A DNA stretch of 64,000 bases from Deinobacterium chartae (GTDB lineage Bacteria; Deinococcota; Deinococci; Deinococcales; Deinococcaceae). The translations under genes and the position numbers were made by a program. The notes beneath the pieces were generated by a model. The model was not told where the DNA came from. It made no database searches and saw only the letters and a program-made list of their open reading frames with translations. The DNA is taken from assembly GCF_014202645.1 (NCBI RefSeq), contig NZ_JACHHG010000003.1, positions 62,001 through 126,000 of the forward strand, written 5' to 3'. Below are positions 7,559-15,539 of this stretch, one piece after another (positions within the stretch are counted from its first letter, which is position 1; each line of letters starts with the position of its first letter).

Positions 7559-8299
7559 ATGAAACGACGCCTGCTGCTCGCGTTGCTATCCACCCTGCCC
7601 CTGGCCCTGAGTGCCGCTACCGAAAAACCCCGGCCGTGGGTCCTCTCCGGCAGGGTCGTGAACACCGAGGGGAAACCGGTTGCGGGAGCGCGCATCCTGC
7701 TCGACAGCACGCTGCTGTACAACAGCAACACCTTTGTGCGCACCGGTCGCGACGGCCGCTACCGTATCGACATTCCCCGGATGTACGCCAGCCCCTGGCA
7801 TGCCTACGCCGAGATGGAAACCACCTACCACGGCCGCAGGTACCGTTTCGACCTGCACCCGGAAAATCCCGATGACTTCGTGGGGCAGACCGGCGCAATC
7901 CGCAACTTTCGCTGGACGCTGACCGGCGAGAAGACCGGGCGCCTCTACGGTCGCTACGGCGGCAGCCTGTACATCGATCCGGAGGTGATGAGCAACATCG
8001 ACCGGAGCGACGTGGAGGTCACCTTGACCCCCGATGGCCCCCTGATCGACGGAAGCAAGGGGCAGGTGCTGCGCCGCCGGGTCGGCTCGGGCGGCGGCGA
8101 GTTCCACGAGGTTCCCGACCTGCCGATCGGGCGCTACAAGATCACCGCCCGTCTGGTCAGTGCAAACCGGCCGCTGGTCCTGAAGTTGCGCAGCGGTGGC
8201 AATTATGTTCGTGAACTGACCATAGATTTTGAGCCCGAAGGTGGGGCGCCCAGCCACTGCAAAAATTGTGTTCAGCTGCTGATGAACTACCCGCAGTAA
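7559..8299 (+). CDS. Secreted protein with carboxypeptidase-regulatory-like domain
   Basis: The 246-residue product has a clear signal peptide (MKRRLLLALLSTLPLALSAA). It is followed at about residues 30-110 by a carboxypeptidase-regulatory-like beta-sandwich: LSGRVVNTEGKPVAGARI and a later TGRDGRYRIDIP are typical. The remaining 130 residues form a second beta-rich region with no catalytic motif that I can see, and a CKNC motif near the C-terminus. ATG 7559 is preferred over upstream in-frame starts because it begins the signal peptide, and TACACC stands 6 nt before it as a leaderless-type -10 box. The function is unknown; an exported binding or structural protein is likely. Confidence 0.75.
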   Translation: MKRRLLLALLSTLPLALSAATEKPRPWVLSGRVVNTEGKPVAGARILLDSTLLYNSNTFVRTGRDGRYRIDIPRMYASPWHAYAEMETTYHGRRYRFDLHPENPDDFVGQTGAIRNFRWTLTGEKTGRLYGRYGGSLYIDPEVMSNIDRSDVEVTLTPDGPLIDGSKGQVLRRRVGSGGGEFHEVPDLPIGRYKITARLVSANRPLVLKLRSGGNYVRELTIDFEPEGGAPSHCKNCVQLLMNYPQ

Positions 8300-8471
8300 T
8301 CGAAGTTCGTTGCTTGGCCGGACTTGGGCAGTGAACGCGCTGGCCTGAAACGCGCTGCCACGCTTTTCAAAAACAAAAGGTCAGGCGGCCTCCGGGCCAG
8401 ATAAATAGGGGTTTGGCAGGAGTGCGCGCCAGGAAACCCCCCATGCTTATTCCGCACGCTCAATCGGCGTA

Positions 8472-8500
8472 TTGGCCTGACCAGCGGCGTCTACGATAAT
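8472..8500 (+). promoter_or_regulatory. Promoter of the GNAT operon
   Basis: TTGGCC (8472-8477) and GATAAT (8495-8500) are 17 bp apart, upstream of the tiny ORF and the first acetyltransferase. Confidence 0.5.
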
Positions 8501-8536
8501 CAGGAATCACAGCACCCCCGCTTTCGGAGGTCACCT

Positions 8537-8557
8537 ATGGTTCTCGCCCACCTTTAA
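8537..8557 (+). CDS. Possible leader peptide MVLAHL
   Basis: ATG GTT CTC GCC CAC CTT TAA follows a good ribosome-binding site (GGAGG at 8526-8530, 6-nt spacing). It lies between the promoter and the first acetyltransferase, 80 nt before that gene. Such a short ORF can be chance, but the site is as good as those of real genes nearby. Confidence 0.35.
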   Translation: MVLAHL

Positions 8558-8637
8558 CTCGCTCAACGCCCACGATCCCCGCCTGCCGCGCCCGTACCGG
8601 CGACAGGTTCTCTACCCATGCCTCGAGGAGGCTTTGC

Positions 8638-9621
8638 ATGATCATCCGTGAATTCACGCCGTCGGACTACGAGGTTTTCGCGGCGGTGACCAATGCCGTG
8701 TACCCCGACTATCCCGAGTCGGCCGACGAGATGCGGCGCGACGATGCCCGTCGCCAGCCGCACATCCTGCACGGACGCTTTCTGGCCGAACTGGACGGAC
8801 GCGTGGTGGGGACTGCCGACTACGACCAGCACGCCGGGCAGTACCAGCCGCAGGTGTTCGCCCTGAACGTGGCGGTGCTGCCCGAGTACCGTAACCGAGG
8901 TGTGGGCAGCGCACTGTATGACCGCCTGATGCGGGCGCTGGCTCCCTTTGACCCGCTCAAGATCAAGGGCAACGCCCGCGAGGACTGGACCCACAGCGTC
9001 CGCTTCCTCGAGGCGCGCGGCTTTGAAGAAGCGATGCGCACCTGGGAGAGCCGCCTGGACCCGCGTACCTTCGACGGCTCGGCCTTTGCCGGGCACCTGG
9101 AGCGCCTCGAGGCGCAGGGGGTGCGACTGGTCTCGTACGCCGAGCTGGATCCCGCAACCCGCGACCGCCGTTTTTACGAGGTGTTCTGCCGGGTGCGTCT
9201 GGACGTGCCGCGCACCGAACCCGCCACCGAGATGAGCTACGAGTTCTTCCTGGCCTCGTTTCCGAACGAGCCCACCTTTGTGCCCGAAGCCTGCATCTTT
9301 GCCGAGGTGAACGGCGAACTGGCCGGGATGAGCAACGTCTGGCTCAGCGACGTGAGCGACGACCTGTTCGTGGGCCTGACCGGGGTATTGCCCGAGTACC
9401 GCCGGCGCGGTCTGGCGCTCGGCATGAAGCTCAGAACCCTCGAGTGGGCCCGGGCGCACGGTGCCCCGTCGCTGAAAACCTGGAACGCGAGCAACAATTT
9501 GCCCATGCTGGCGATCAACGAACAGCTGGGCTTCGTGAAACAGCCGGCCTGGATCGACTTCGCGCGCTACCCGAAGTCGCAGCCCCAGGCTGCCTTGAGC
9601 GGCGCCGCCGAGGCCCGCTGA
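8638..9621 (+). CDS. Tandem-domain GNAT acetyltransferase
   Basis: This 327-residue protein has two GCN5-type acetyltransferase domains. The first (about residues 1-150) carries the acetyl-CoA loop EYRNRGVGSALYDRLM. The second (about 170-325) carries EYRRRGLALGMKLRTLEWA followed by the typical TWNASNNLPMLAINEQLGF. The strong site GAGGAGG precedes ATG 8638. The next gene is a clear paralogue, starting within 12 nt of this gene's stop, so the pair arose by tandem duplication and is co-expressed. The acceptor is unknown. Double-GNAT proteins of this kind include antibiotic and small-molecule acetyltransferases. Confidence 0.88.
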   Translation: MIIREFTPSDYEVFAAVTNAVYPDYPESADEMRRDDARRQPHILHGRFLAELDGRVVGTADYDQHAGQYQPQVFALNVAVLPEYRNRGVGSALYDRLMRALAPFDPLKIKGNAREDWTHSVRFLEARGFEEAMRTWESRLDPRTFDGSAFAGHLERLEAQGVRLVSYAELDPATRDRRFYEVFCRVRLDVPRTEPATEMSYEFFLASFPNEPTFVPEACIFAEVNGELAGMSNVWLSDVSDDLFVGLTGVLPEYRRRGLALGMKLRTLEWARAHGAPSLKTWNASNNLPMLAINEQLGFVKQPAWIDFARYPKSQPQAALSGAAEAR

Positions 9622-9632
9622 TGGGAGTGGCC

Positions 9633-10607
9633 ATGACCCCGACGACCGAAGTGACCATTCGCCCCTTTGAGGAGCGCGACTACGTGGCGGCCCTCGAGCT
9701 GAACCGCCGTGTGTATCCCGACTACGAGCGCAGCCTGGAAAGCTGGCGGCGCGACGACGAGACCCGCCGAAAGGACCTGCACCACGCGCGTTTTGTGGCC
9801 GAGCAGGGGGGGCGCATCGTCGGCATGGCCGAAACCGGCCACTCCGAGGGAATGTACCACCCGCGCCGTTTCGGCCTGGACCTGATGGTGGATCCCGACT
9901 GCCAGTCGCGTGGTATCGGGCGAGCCCTGTACGCCCGCATCCTCGAGAACCTCGCTCCCTTTGATCCGCTCTCGATCCGCAGCGGTGCCCGCGAGGACTA
10001 CACCAAGCTGGTGCAGTTCTTCCGCTCGAGGGGCTACCAGGAGATCATGCGTGCCTGGGAGTCGCGCCTGGATGTTCCCGCTTTTGACTTTGCGCCCTGG
10101 GGAGACTGGGAGGCTCCGCTGCGCGAGCACGGCGTAGAGATCCGTACGCTGCGCGAACTGATGGCAGAGGATCCGGAGCACCGCCGCAAGCTGTACGAAC
10201 TCGACGAGGCCTGCTCCGCCGATGTGCCGCATCCGGAGCCGCGCACCCCCATCTCGTTCGAGCGTTTCGAGCAGCACATCTTCGAGAGCCCCGACCTGAT
10301 TCCGGAGGCTTTCCTGGTGGCCGTCGCAGGGGGCGAGTACGTGGCGCTGAGCACGCTGTGGAAAGGCAAGGATGACCGCGACATCCACAACGGCCTGACC
10401 GGTACCCGCCGCGAGTGGCGCCGCAAGGGCATCGCGCTGGCCCTCAAGCTGCGCAACGTGCGCTGGGCCCAGCAGCACGGTGTTCCAACGATCAAGACCT
10501 GGAACGAGAGCAACAACCGTGCCATGCTGGGCATCAACGAGCGTATGGGTTTCGTGAAGCAGCCGGCCTGGATCACCTTCAGCCTGCACCTCAAGGACGA
10601 AGGGTGA
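9633..10607 (+). CDS. Tandem-domain GNAT acetyltransferase (paralogue)
   Basis: The 324-residue product is co-linear with the preceding gene product. Domain 1 has CQSRGIGRALYARILENLAP and domain 2 has EWRRKGIALALKLRNVRWA with TWNESNNRAMLGINERMGF. Both copies share AFDPL/AREDxT and MRxWESRLD blocks between their domains. Two starts are possible: ATG 9621, overlapping the upstream stop, and ATG 9633, which has GGGAG 5 nt before it; 9633 is chosen. The next gene's GTG overlaps this one's stop, which makes a three-gene operon with the C45-type protein. Confidence 0.87.
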   Translation: MTPTTEVTIRPFEERDYVAALELNRRVYPDYERSLESWRRDDETRRKDLHHARFVAEQGGRIVGMAETGHSEGMYHPRRFGLDLMVDPDCQSRGIGRALYARILENLAPFDPLSIRSGAREDYTKLVQFFRSRGYQEIMRAWESRLDVPAFDFAPWGDWEAPLREHGVEIRTLRELMAEDPEHRRKLYELDEACSADVPHPEPRTPISFERFEQHIFESPDLIPEAFLVAVAGGEYVALSTLWKGKDDRDIHNGLTGTRREWRRKGIALALKLRNVRWAQQHGVPTIKTWNESNNRAMLGINERMGFVKQPAWITFSLHLKDEG

Positions 10608-11689
10608 GTTTCCCGCTGCTGCGCCTCGAGGGAAGTGCGCGCGCACAGGGCCGCGCGCACGGCGAGACGCTGCGCGCCGAGGTCCGAAACAACCTCGAGG
10701 TGTACTTCGCGCGCTTCGAGGCCGAGGGCCTGCCGCGCGCTGCGGTGCTCGAGCGGGCGCAGCGCTACCTGTACGAGGCCTTTCCCTGCGACCCGGACTA
10801 CCTCGAGGGCCTGTACGGCCTGGCCGAGGGAGCCGGGGTGGACCTGACCGAACTGGCGGCCCTTAACGCCCGTTACGAAATCTTGTACGACCGCTTCTCG
10901 CGCCGGGCCCTGGCCGACGGCTGCACCTCGGTGGCGGTCGAGCCCGGGCGCAGCGCGGACGGGCACACCTGGCTCGCACAGAACTGGGACTGGATCCCGC
11001 ACGTGCGCTGCGCCCTGCTGCACACGGTCGAGCCGGACCTCGAGGTGTTGGCCTTCACCGAGGCCGGGATCTTCGGGGGCAAGCTGGGGCTGAACTCCTA
11101 CGGGCTGGGTCTGTGCATCAACGGGTTGCAGTCCACCGCAGACGGCTGGGCGCGGCTGCGCACCCCGTTTCACGCCCGCACCCGACAGGTGCTGCGCGCG
11201 CGCAGCCTCGAGGCTGCCCGGGCCTCGGTAGAGGGCGAGGTGCGCAACACCTCGGGCAACTTCCTGATCGCTCAGGCCGGTCAGGGAGCCATCGACCTCG
11301 AGGCGGCCCCCGAGACCCTGCGCGCCCTGCGGCCCCAGCAGGGGCTGCTGGTGCACGCCAACCACTTCGAGAACCCGGCGGTGCTGGGCGTGGCAGAGCC
11401 GCCGCGCAGCGCGCACTCGTCCACGCTGGCGCGCGCCGCGCGGGTGCGCGAGTTGGCCGGACGCACGGAGCGCATCGGACGCGCGGACCTCGAGCGGTTC
11501 CTGCGCGACCCGAAGGGTGCCCCGTACGGTGTGTGCCGCCGGGTCAACGCGCAGGACCCGCCGATCGAGCACTACCTGACCGTCACCAGCGTGATCATGG
11601 ACCTCGAGGAGCGCGCGTTGTGGCTGACCGACGGTCCCCCGGACACGGCCGAGTACCGCTGTTACCGGCTTGGCGAGCTGAAGTCCTGA
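10604..11689 (+). CDS. C45-family peptidase / acyltransferase-like Ntn hydrolase
   Basis: This 361-residue protein resembles the C45 family, which includes the acyl-CoA:6-aminopenicillanic acid acyltransferase. Members cut themselves before a Cys that becomes the N-terminal nucleophile. The probable nucleophile is Cys107 in ADGCTSVAV, with a segment of about 100 residues before it as in the fungal enzyme. The later TWLAQNWDW and GLNSYGLGLCINGL stretches are family-typical. The GTG start overlaps the preceding TGA. The substrate is unknown. Being coupled to two double-GNAT proteins suggests a small pathway for acylating or deacylating amines or amides. Confidence 0.82.
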   Translation: MSFPLLRLEGSARAQGRAHGETLRAEVRNNLEVYFARFEAEGLPRAAVLERAQRYLYEAFPCDPDYLEGLYGLAEGAGVDLTELAALNARYEILYDRFSRRALADGCTSVAVEPGRSADGHTWLAQNWDWIPHVRCALLHTVEPDLEVLAFTEAGIFGGKLGLNSYGLGLCINGLQSTADGWARLRTPFHARTRQVLRARSLEAARASVEGEVRNTSGNFLIAQAGQGAIDLEAAPETLRALRPQQGLLVHANHFENPAVLGVAEPPRSAHSSTLARAARVRELAGRTERIGRADLERFLRDPKGAPYGVCRRVNAQDPPIEHYLTVTSVIMDLEERALWLTDGPPDTAEYRCYRLGELKS

Positions 11690-11710
11690 CCGTTTGAGCG
11701 TTGCCCGGTC

Positions 11711-11741
11711 TTGACTCTCCCGCTGTAGGAGGCGCGATCCT
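11711..11741 (+). promoter_or_regulatory. MerR-type promoter/operator
   Basis: TTGACT (11711-11716) is followed after a 19-bp spacer by GATCCT. The spacer holds the dyad CTCC-N7-GGAG. Long 19-bp spacers with a central dyad are the hallmark of promoters controlled by MerR-family regulators, and a MerR gene lies second in this transcript. It probably autoregulates the pair. Confidence 0.5.
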
Positions 11742-11763
11742 GGGGCCAGGAAAGGAGACGGTG

Positions 11764-12378
11764 ATGACCATCCCGATGCTGTACCGGACGCAGGACCTGC
11801 GTCGCGTCGTAACCCCCGAGCCTGCCCTGGTCGAGGTTCCTCCGATGAACGCCCTGGCGGTGGAGGGGACCGGAGCCCCCGATCTCACCAGGGGACATTG
11901 GCACGAGGCCGTGCAGGCACTGTACGCCGTGGCCTATGCGCTGCGCTCCGCACTGAAGCGCGAGGGCCTCGAGGAGAAGGTGGGGCCGCTCGAGGGGCTG
12001 TGGAGCCACGATCCGGTCCTGGAGCCCGAACGGGTGCGTTGGACCGCGCTGATCGTGCAACCCGAGGCCGTAACGGATGAGCGCTTGCAGGCCTGCCTGA
12101 GCGAACTGCGGCGCAAGAAGGGCGCGCGCTTGCCTGCCCTGGACCGCGTGCGGCTGCTGCGGCTCGAGGAGGGCCTGTGTGTGCAGGCGCTGCACCTGGG
12201 ACCGTTCTCCACCGAGGCGCAGACGCTGGAGCGCATGTACGCGCTGATGAAACAGCAGGGCCTCGAGTGGCACGGCGACGGGCACCACGAGATTTACCTC
12301 AGCGATCTGCGCCGGGTGCCGCCCGAGCGCCGACGTACGGTGCTGCGGCAACCGGTCCGCGCGGTGCGCGAGCGGTGA
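11764..12378 (+). CDS. GyrI-like small-molecule-binding protein
   Basis: The 204-residue product matches the GyrI-like/effector-binding fold. The N-terminal IPMLYRTQDLRRVVTPEPA is followed by W-rich segments such as RGHWHEAVQALYAVAYALRS and a late LHLGPFSTEAQTLERMYAL. It lacks a DNA-binding domain. AAAGGAGACGG gives ATG 11764 a good ribosome-binding site. The next gene, a MerR regulator with its own GyrI-like sensor domain, starts on this gene's stop codon. The pair probably sense or sequester the same hydrophobic or cationic ligand; this is inferred from domain kinship and coupling. Confidence 0.8.
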   Translation: MTIPMLYRTQDLRRVVTPEPALVEVPPMNALAVEGTGAPDLTRGHWHEAVQALYAVAYALRSALKREGLEEKVGPLEGLWSHDPVLEPERVRWTALIVQPEAVTDERLQACLSELRRKKGARLPALDRVRLLRLEEGLCVQALHLGPFSTEAQTLERMYALMKQQGLEWHGDGHHEIYLSDLRRVPPERRRTVLRQPVRAVRER

Positions 12379-13169
12379 TCCCGCTGCTCTCCATCGGACG
12401 TTTCGCACAGATGACCCGGCTGAGCGTCAAGCAGTTGCGGCACTACGATGAGCTCGGTCTGTTGACGCCCGCTTTTGTGGATCCGGACAGCGGTTATCGC
12501 TACTACGCGCCAGCCCAGGCCCTCGAGGCCGAAAACGTCCGGCGGTTGCGGGCCGCTGCCATGCCGCTCGAGGACATCCGCGCCTGGCTGCGTGCCGCGG
12601 ACGCGGCGCAGCGCAGCGCCCTCGTCGCGCGGCACCGCCAGCGGATCGAGGCGCAGCTCGAGGCGGGCCGCCGCGCCCTCGAGGATCTGGAGCGCTGGGA
12701 GCGCGGGGCCGCTGCGTACGCCGTGGAGCTGCGACCGCTGCCCGAAAGCCGCGTGCTGGGCCTGCGCCTGAGGTTGCCGCCTGAAGAGGTGTGGGCTCGG
12801 GCGGGCGCGGCATATACGGAGCTGTATGCCCGAGCAGGCCGCGCAGGCACGCAGGTGGTGGGTCCGCCGCTGGCGCTGTTCTTCGAGCCGTACCCCGGCC
12901 TTGAGAACCTCGAGGTGGAGCTGGCCCTGCCCCTGGGGGGCGGGGGCGGAGCTGCAGAGGCGCGCGAGCTGCCCGGCGGATTGGCTGCGGTCACCTGGCA
13001 CGTCGGGCCGTATGACACCATCGGAGCTGCCTACGCGGCGCTGGCCGGGTGGTTTGGGGAGCGCGGTCAGCAGCCGGGCAGCCCGTTGCGCGAGGTGTAC
13101 CTGAGGGGGCCGGGCGAGGCAGAGTCACCGCAGGCGTACCGCACCGAGCTGATCTGGCCGTTGGCCTGA
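12375..13169 (+). CDS. MerR-family regulator with GyrI-like effector domain
   Basis: This 264-residue protein has an N-terminal MerR winged helix-turn-helix (LLSIGRFAQMTRLSVKQLRH then YDELGLLTPAFVD, residues 4-40). A coiled dimerisation helix rich in Ala, Arg and Glu runs around residues 80-110, and a C-terminal BmrR/GyrI-like effector domain covers about 118-264. The GTG start overlaps the stop of the GyrI-like gene. It probably regulates its own operon through the dyad promoter at 11711. The ligand is unknown; BmrR-type regulators bind lipophilic cations or drugs. Confidence 0.87.
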   Translation: MIPLLSIGRFAQMTRLSVKQLRHYDELGLLTPAFVDPDSGYRYYAPAQALEAENVRRLRAAAMPLEDIRAWLRAADAAQRSALVARHRQRIEAQLEAGRRALEDLERWERGAAAYAVELRPLPESRVLGLRLRLPPEEVWARAGAAYTELYARAGRAGTQVVGPPLALFFEPYPGLENLEVELALPLGGGGGAAEARELPGGLAAVTWHVGPYDTIGAAYAALAGWFGERGQQPGSPLREVYLRGPGEAESPQAYRTELIWPLA

Positions 13170-13464
13170 GATCGGGGCTTTTGCACGTGGTGGGGTCGGC
13201 GTGGCCAGGGGTGCGGTGGGCTGTGTCCGCCAGCAGCCGATGGCCGCGCTGTGGATCTTCCTGACCGAGTTCGGTGGGAAGAGCGCCGCTTGAACTTCAG
13301 CCGCCTGCGGTTGGTTTTGAGCGAGTTCGCGTCGCTGTAAGGGGAGAAGCTCATCCGCGCGCCCTCGAGAATGCACCCTGAGCACACCGTCGGCCCGCCC
13401 CCGTGGCCCCGCTATCGGCCGGTTGCTGCCCTCCAAGCGGCTCGAGGGGCATTTCGGTGAGAAG
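13170..13464. other. Gene-free interval
   Basis: About 300 bp before the terminator contain no ORF with a start signal or a family match on either strand. A minus-strand frame reading ADELLPLQRRELAQ around 13290-13350 has the look of protein but no start, domain or homologue that I recognise. It may be a decayed gene end. Confidence 0.4.
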
Positions 13465-13500
13465 CAAGCGCGACCCGCCCTTCGGAGCGGGTCGCGCTTG
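13465..13500. terminator. 14-bp stem terminator with TTCG loop
   Basis: CAAGCGCGACCCGC (13465-13478) pairs exactly with 13487-13500 around CCTTCGGA, whose core is a stable C(UUCG)G tetraloop. It lies between the MerR gene and the convergent EamA gene. Confidence 0.8.
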
Positions 13501-13533
13501 CCTTGCTGTGGTGAGCGGGGCGTTTTTTCCGCT

Positions 13534-14439
13534 TCAGTCGGCGGAGGGCGCGGGCGACGGTTTCGGGGCACGGGCCATCAGGGCGACGCCGCCCAAGATC
13601 AGCAGCAGGGCGGCCATGCCGGCCAGCCCGATGCGTTCGTTCGCCAGCAGCGCACCCAGCAGCACGGCCACACCGGGGTTCACGTAGGCGTACGAGGTGG
13701 CCAGCGCGGGGCGCACGTTGGCGAGCAAAAAAGCATAGGCCGAGAAGGCGATCAGCGACCCGAAGGTCATCAGGTACAAGAAGGCCGTCCAGCCGCCCAC
13801 GGTGGGTGCCGCATGAAAGCGCTCGCCCAGCAGCAGCCCCGCGACGCTCAGCACCGCGCCGCCGGCCAGCATCTCCACCGCGCTGGTCATCAGCCCGCCG
13901 GGCAGGTCCAGGCGGCGGCTCCAGATGGAGCCCAGCGCCCAACACACCGCTGCGAGCAGCAGCAGGCCCGCACCGAGCGGGCTGGCGCGCAGGTCCCCCT
14001 CGAGGCCGAGTGCCAGCGTTCCGGCGAAGCCCACGCCCAGGCCCAGCAGTTCGGCGCGGCGCGGTGCCTGACCGAACAGCGCGGCGAACAGCGCGGCCCA
14101 CAGCGGCACGGTGGCGACCCCGACCGCTGCGAGTCCGCTCGGCACCCACTGCTCGGCGACCACCACCATGCCGGTTCCCATCACCAGCATCAGCACGCCG
14201 ATGACCGAGGTGTGCGCCCACTGGCGCGGGGTGGGATTGGGGACGCCGCGCCAGCGCAGCACCGCGTACAGCAGCAGACCGGCTGCTCCAAAGCGCAACC
14301 CCGACATCAGCAGCGGCGGAAAACCGCCCTCGAGGGCGAAGCGAATGGCGAGGTAGGTCGAGCCCCACACCACGTACACGGTCAGCAGGGCCAGCACAAC
14401 CAGCAGCGAGGGTTTTTCGATGTGCCGGGCCTCAATCAT
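13534..14439 (-). CDS. EamA/DMT-family transporter
   Basis: This 301-residue membrane protein has about ten hydrophobic segments in two repeats of the EamA (drug/metabolite transporter) type. The N-terminal VYVVWGSTYLAIRFALEGG and the second-repeat LSGVAL-like helices and LLLGERF segment are characteristic. A charged C-terminal tail follows. Its ATG overlaps the end of ada by 8 nt, so the two are translated from one message. The substrate is unknown; amino acids, nucleosides or drugs are all possible in this family. Confidence 0.88.
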   Translation of the reverse strand: MIEARHIEKPSLLVVLALLTVYVVWGSTYLAIRFALEGGFPPLLMSGLRFGAAGLLLYAVLRWRGVPNPTPRQWAHTSVIGVLMLVMGTGMVVVAEQWVPSGLAAVGVATVPLWAALFAALFGQAPRRAELLGLGVGFAGTLALGLEGDLRASPLGAGLLLLAAVCWALGSIWSRRLDLPGGLMTSAVEMLAGGAVLSVAGLLLGERFHAAPTVGGWTAFLYLMTFGSLIAFSAYAFLLANVRPALATSYAYVNPGVAVLLGALLANERIGLAGMAALLLILGGVALMARAPKPSPAPSAD

Positions 14440-15469
14440 GCGATTCGCCCGCCTCGAGGTCCAGCAGGTGGCGCTTGACCGCCACGCCCCAGCGGTAACC
14501 GCCCAGTTGGCCGCCCTTGCCGATGATGCGGTGGCAGGGTACCACCACGGCCACCGGGTTGGCCCCGCAGGCGCGGGCCACGGCGCGTACCGCGCTGGGA
14601 GCTCCGATCGCCTCGGCCAGCTGCGAGTACGAGCGGGTCTGGCCGTAGGGAATGCGGCGCAGCGCTTCCCACACCTGCGCCTGGAAGGCGGTGCCGTGCA
14701 GGTCCAGCTCGAAGCGGGCCTCCTGCGCGCGCCCTTCGAGCAGCTCCAGCACCGCGTTCAGCTGAGGGCGCAAGGCCGCATCGTCGCGCTCGAGCTGGGC
14801 CTGCGGGTATTCGCGGTGCAGTTCGGCCTCGAGGGCCGCCGCTTCGCCCAGGCGTACCGCGCATACCCCCCGTTCGGTTGCGGCCAGCAGCACGCTGCCC
14901 AGTGCGTGCGCGGCCACGGTGTAGCGCACGCGCTCGCCCGCTCCGCCGCGGCGGTAGCGTCCGGGCGTCATGCCGATGGTGGCGCGGTAAGCGGCCTGCG
15001 AGGAGCCGTAACCGGCGGCGTACACCGCGCGGCTTACGCTGCCTTCGCGCCGCAGTTCGCTGCGGAAGCGCTCGGCGAGGCAGGCAGCCTGGTAGGCGCG
15101 CGGAGAGGTGCCGAAATGCGCCTTGAAACGGCGCTGCAGGTGTGCGGGACTCACGTTCACCTCGCGGGACAGGTCGTGCAGGGTCAGGGCAAACTCGGTC
15201 GACTCGAGCAGCAGGCGCACCCGTTCCAGCCAGGCATCGACGCTGCGCCGTCCCTGCGGATTGCAGCGGCGGCAGGGACGGAAACCGGCTTCCAGGGCCG
15301 CTTCGGGCGTATCGAACAGCCGTACCCGTTCGGGGCGGGGGCGCCTCGAGGGGCACGAGGGGCGGCAGAACACCTTGGTCGAGGTGACGCCGTAGACGAA
15401 CTGGTCGTCAAAGGACGCGTTCCGGTTTAAAACGGCGTCCAGCCGGGTTTGCGTGATCGGATCCTGCAT
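14432..15469 (-). CDS. ada: Bifunctional Ada: methylphosphotriester sensor / O6-alkylguanine transferase
   Basis: The 345-residue product has the full three-part Ada layout. Residues 1-75 are the methylphosphotriester domain with the four zinc Cys in VFCRPSCPSRR and GFRPCRRCNP; the Cys of FCRP is the methyl acceptor. Residues 85-180 are an AraC-type DNA-binding domain (LSREVNVSPAHLQRRFKAHF). The C-terminal part is O6-methylguanine-DNA methyltransferase with the active site PCHRIIG. GGAGGCACC precedes ATG 15469, and upstream in-frame codons are low-complexity. It repairs alkylated DNA and, when methylated, should activate its own operon. That operon includes the EamA transporter, an unusual partner. 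Confidence 0.95.
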   Translation of the reverse strand: MQDPITQTRLDAVLNRNASFDDQFVYGVTSTKVFCRPSCPSRRPRPERVRLFDTPEAALEAGFRPCRRCNPQGRRSVDAWLERVRLLLESTEFALTLHDLSREVNVSPAHLQRRFKAHFGTSPRAYQAACLAERFRSELRREGSVSRAVYAAGYGSSQAAYRATIGMTPGRYRRGGAGERVRYTVAAHALGSVLLAATERGVCAVRLGEAAALEAELHREYPQAQLERDDAALRPQLNAVLELLEGRAQEARFELDLHGTAFQAQVWEALRRIPYGQTRSYSQLAEAIGAPSAVRAVARACGANPVAVVVPCHRIIGKGGQLGGYRWGVAVKRHLLDLEAGESHD

Positions 15470-15539
15470 GGTGCCTCCAGGGTAAGACGCCGGAGAGCGA
15501 GGCGTCTTGCCGCTTCTTGCGCTCAGAGTGCGAGCGGTC

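Larger units (their letters stand above)
8300..8637 (+). other. Gene-free interval with promoter and tiny ORF
   Basis: No gene of useful length is seen. The stretch holds an imperfect tandem repeat around AACGCGCTG (about 8334-8361), an AT-rich patch near 8366-8380, a promoter at 8472-8500 and a six-codon ORF at 8537. No clear terminator for the gene before it was found. Confidence 0.5.

Noticed and set aside
13170-13464. Transposase or gene remnant before the EamA terminator
   Set aside because: One minus-strand frame looks protein-like (ADELLPLQRRELAQ), but no start, domain or terminal repeat supports a real gene or element.
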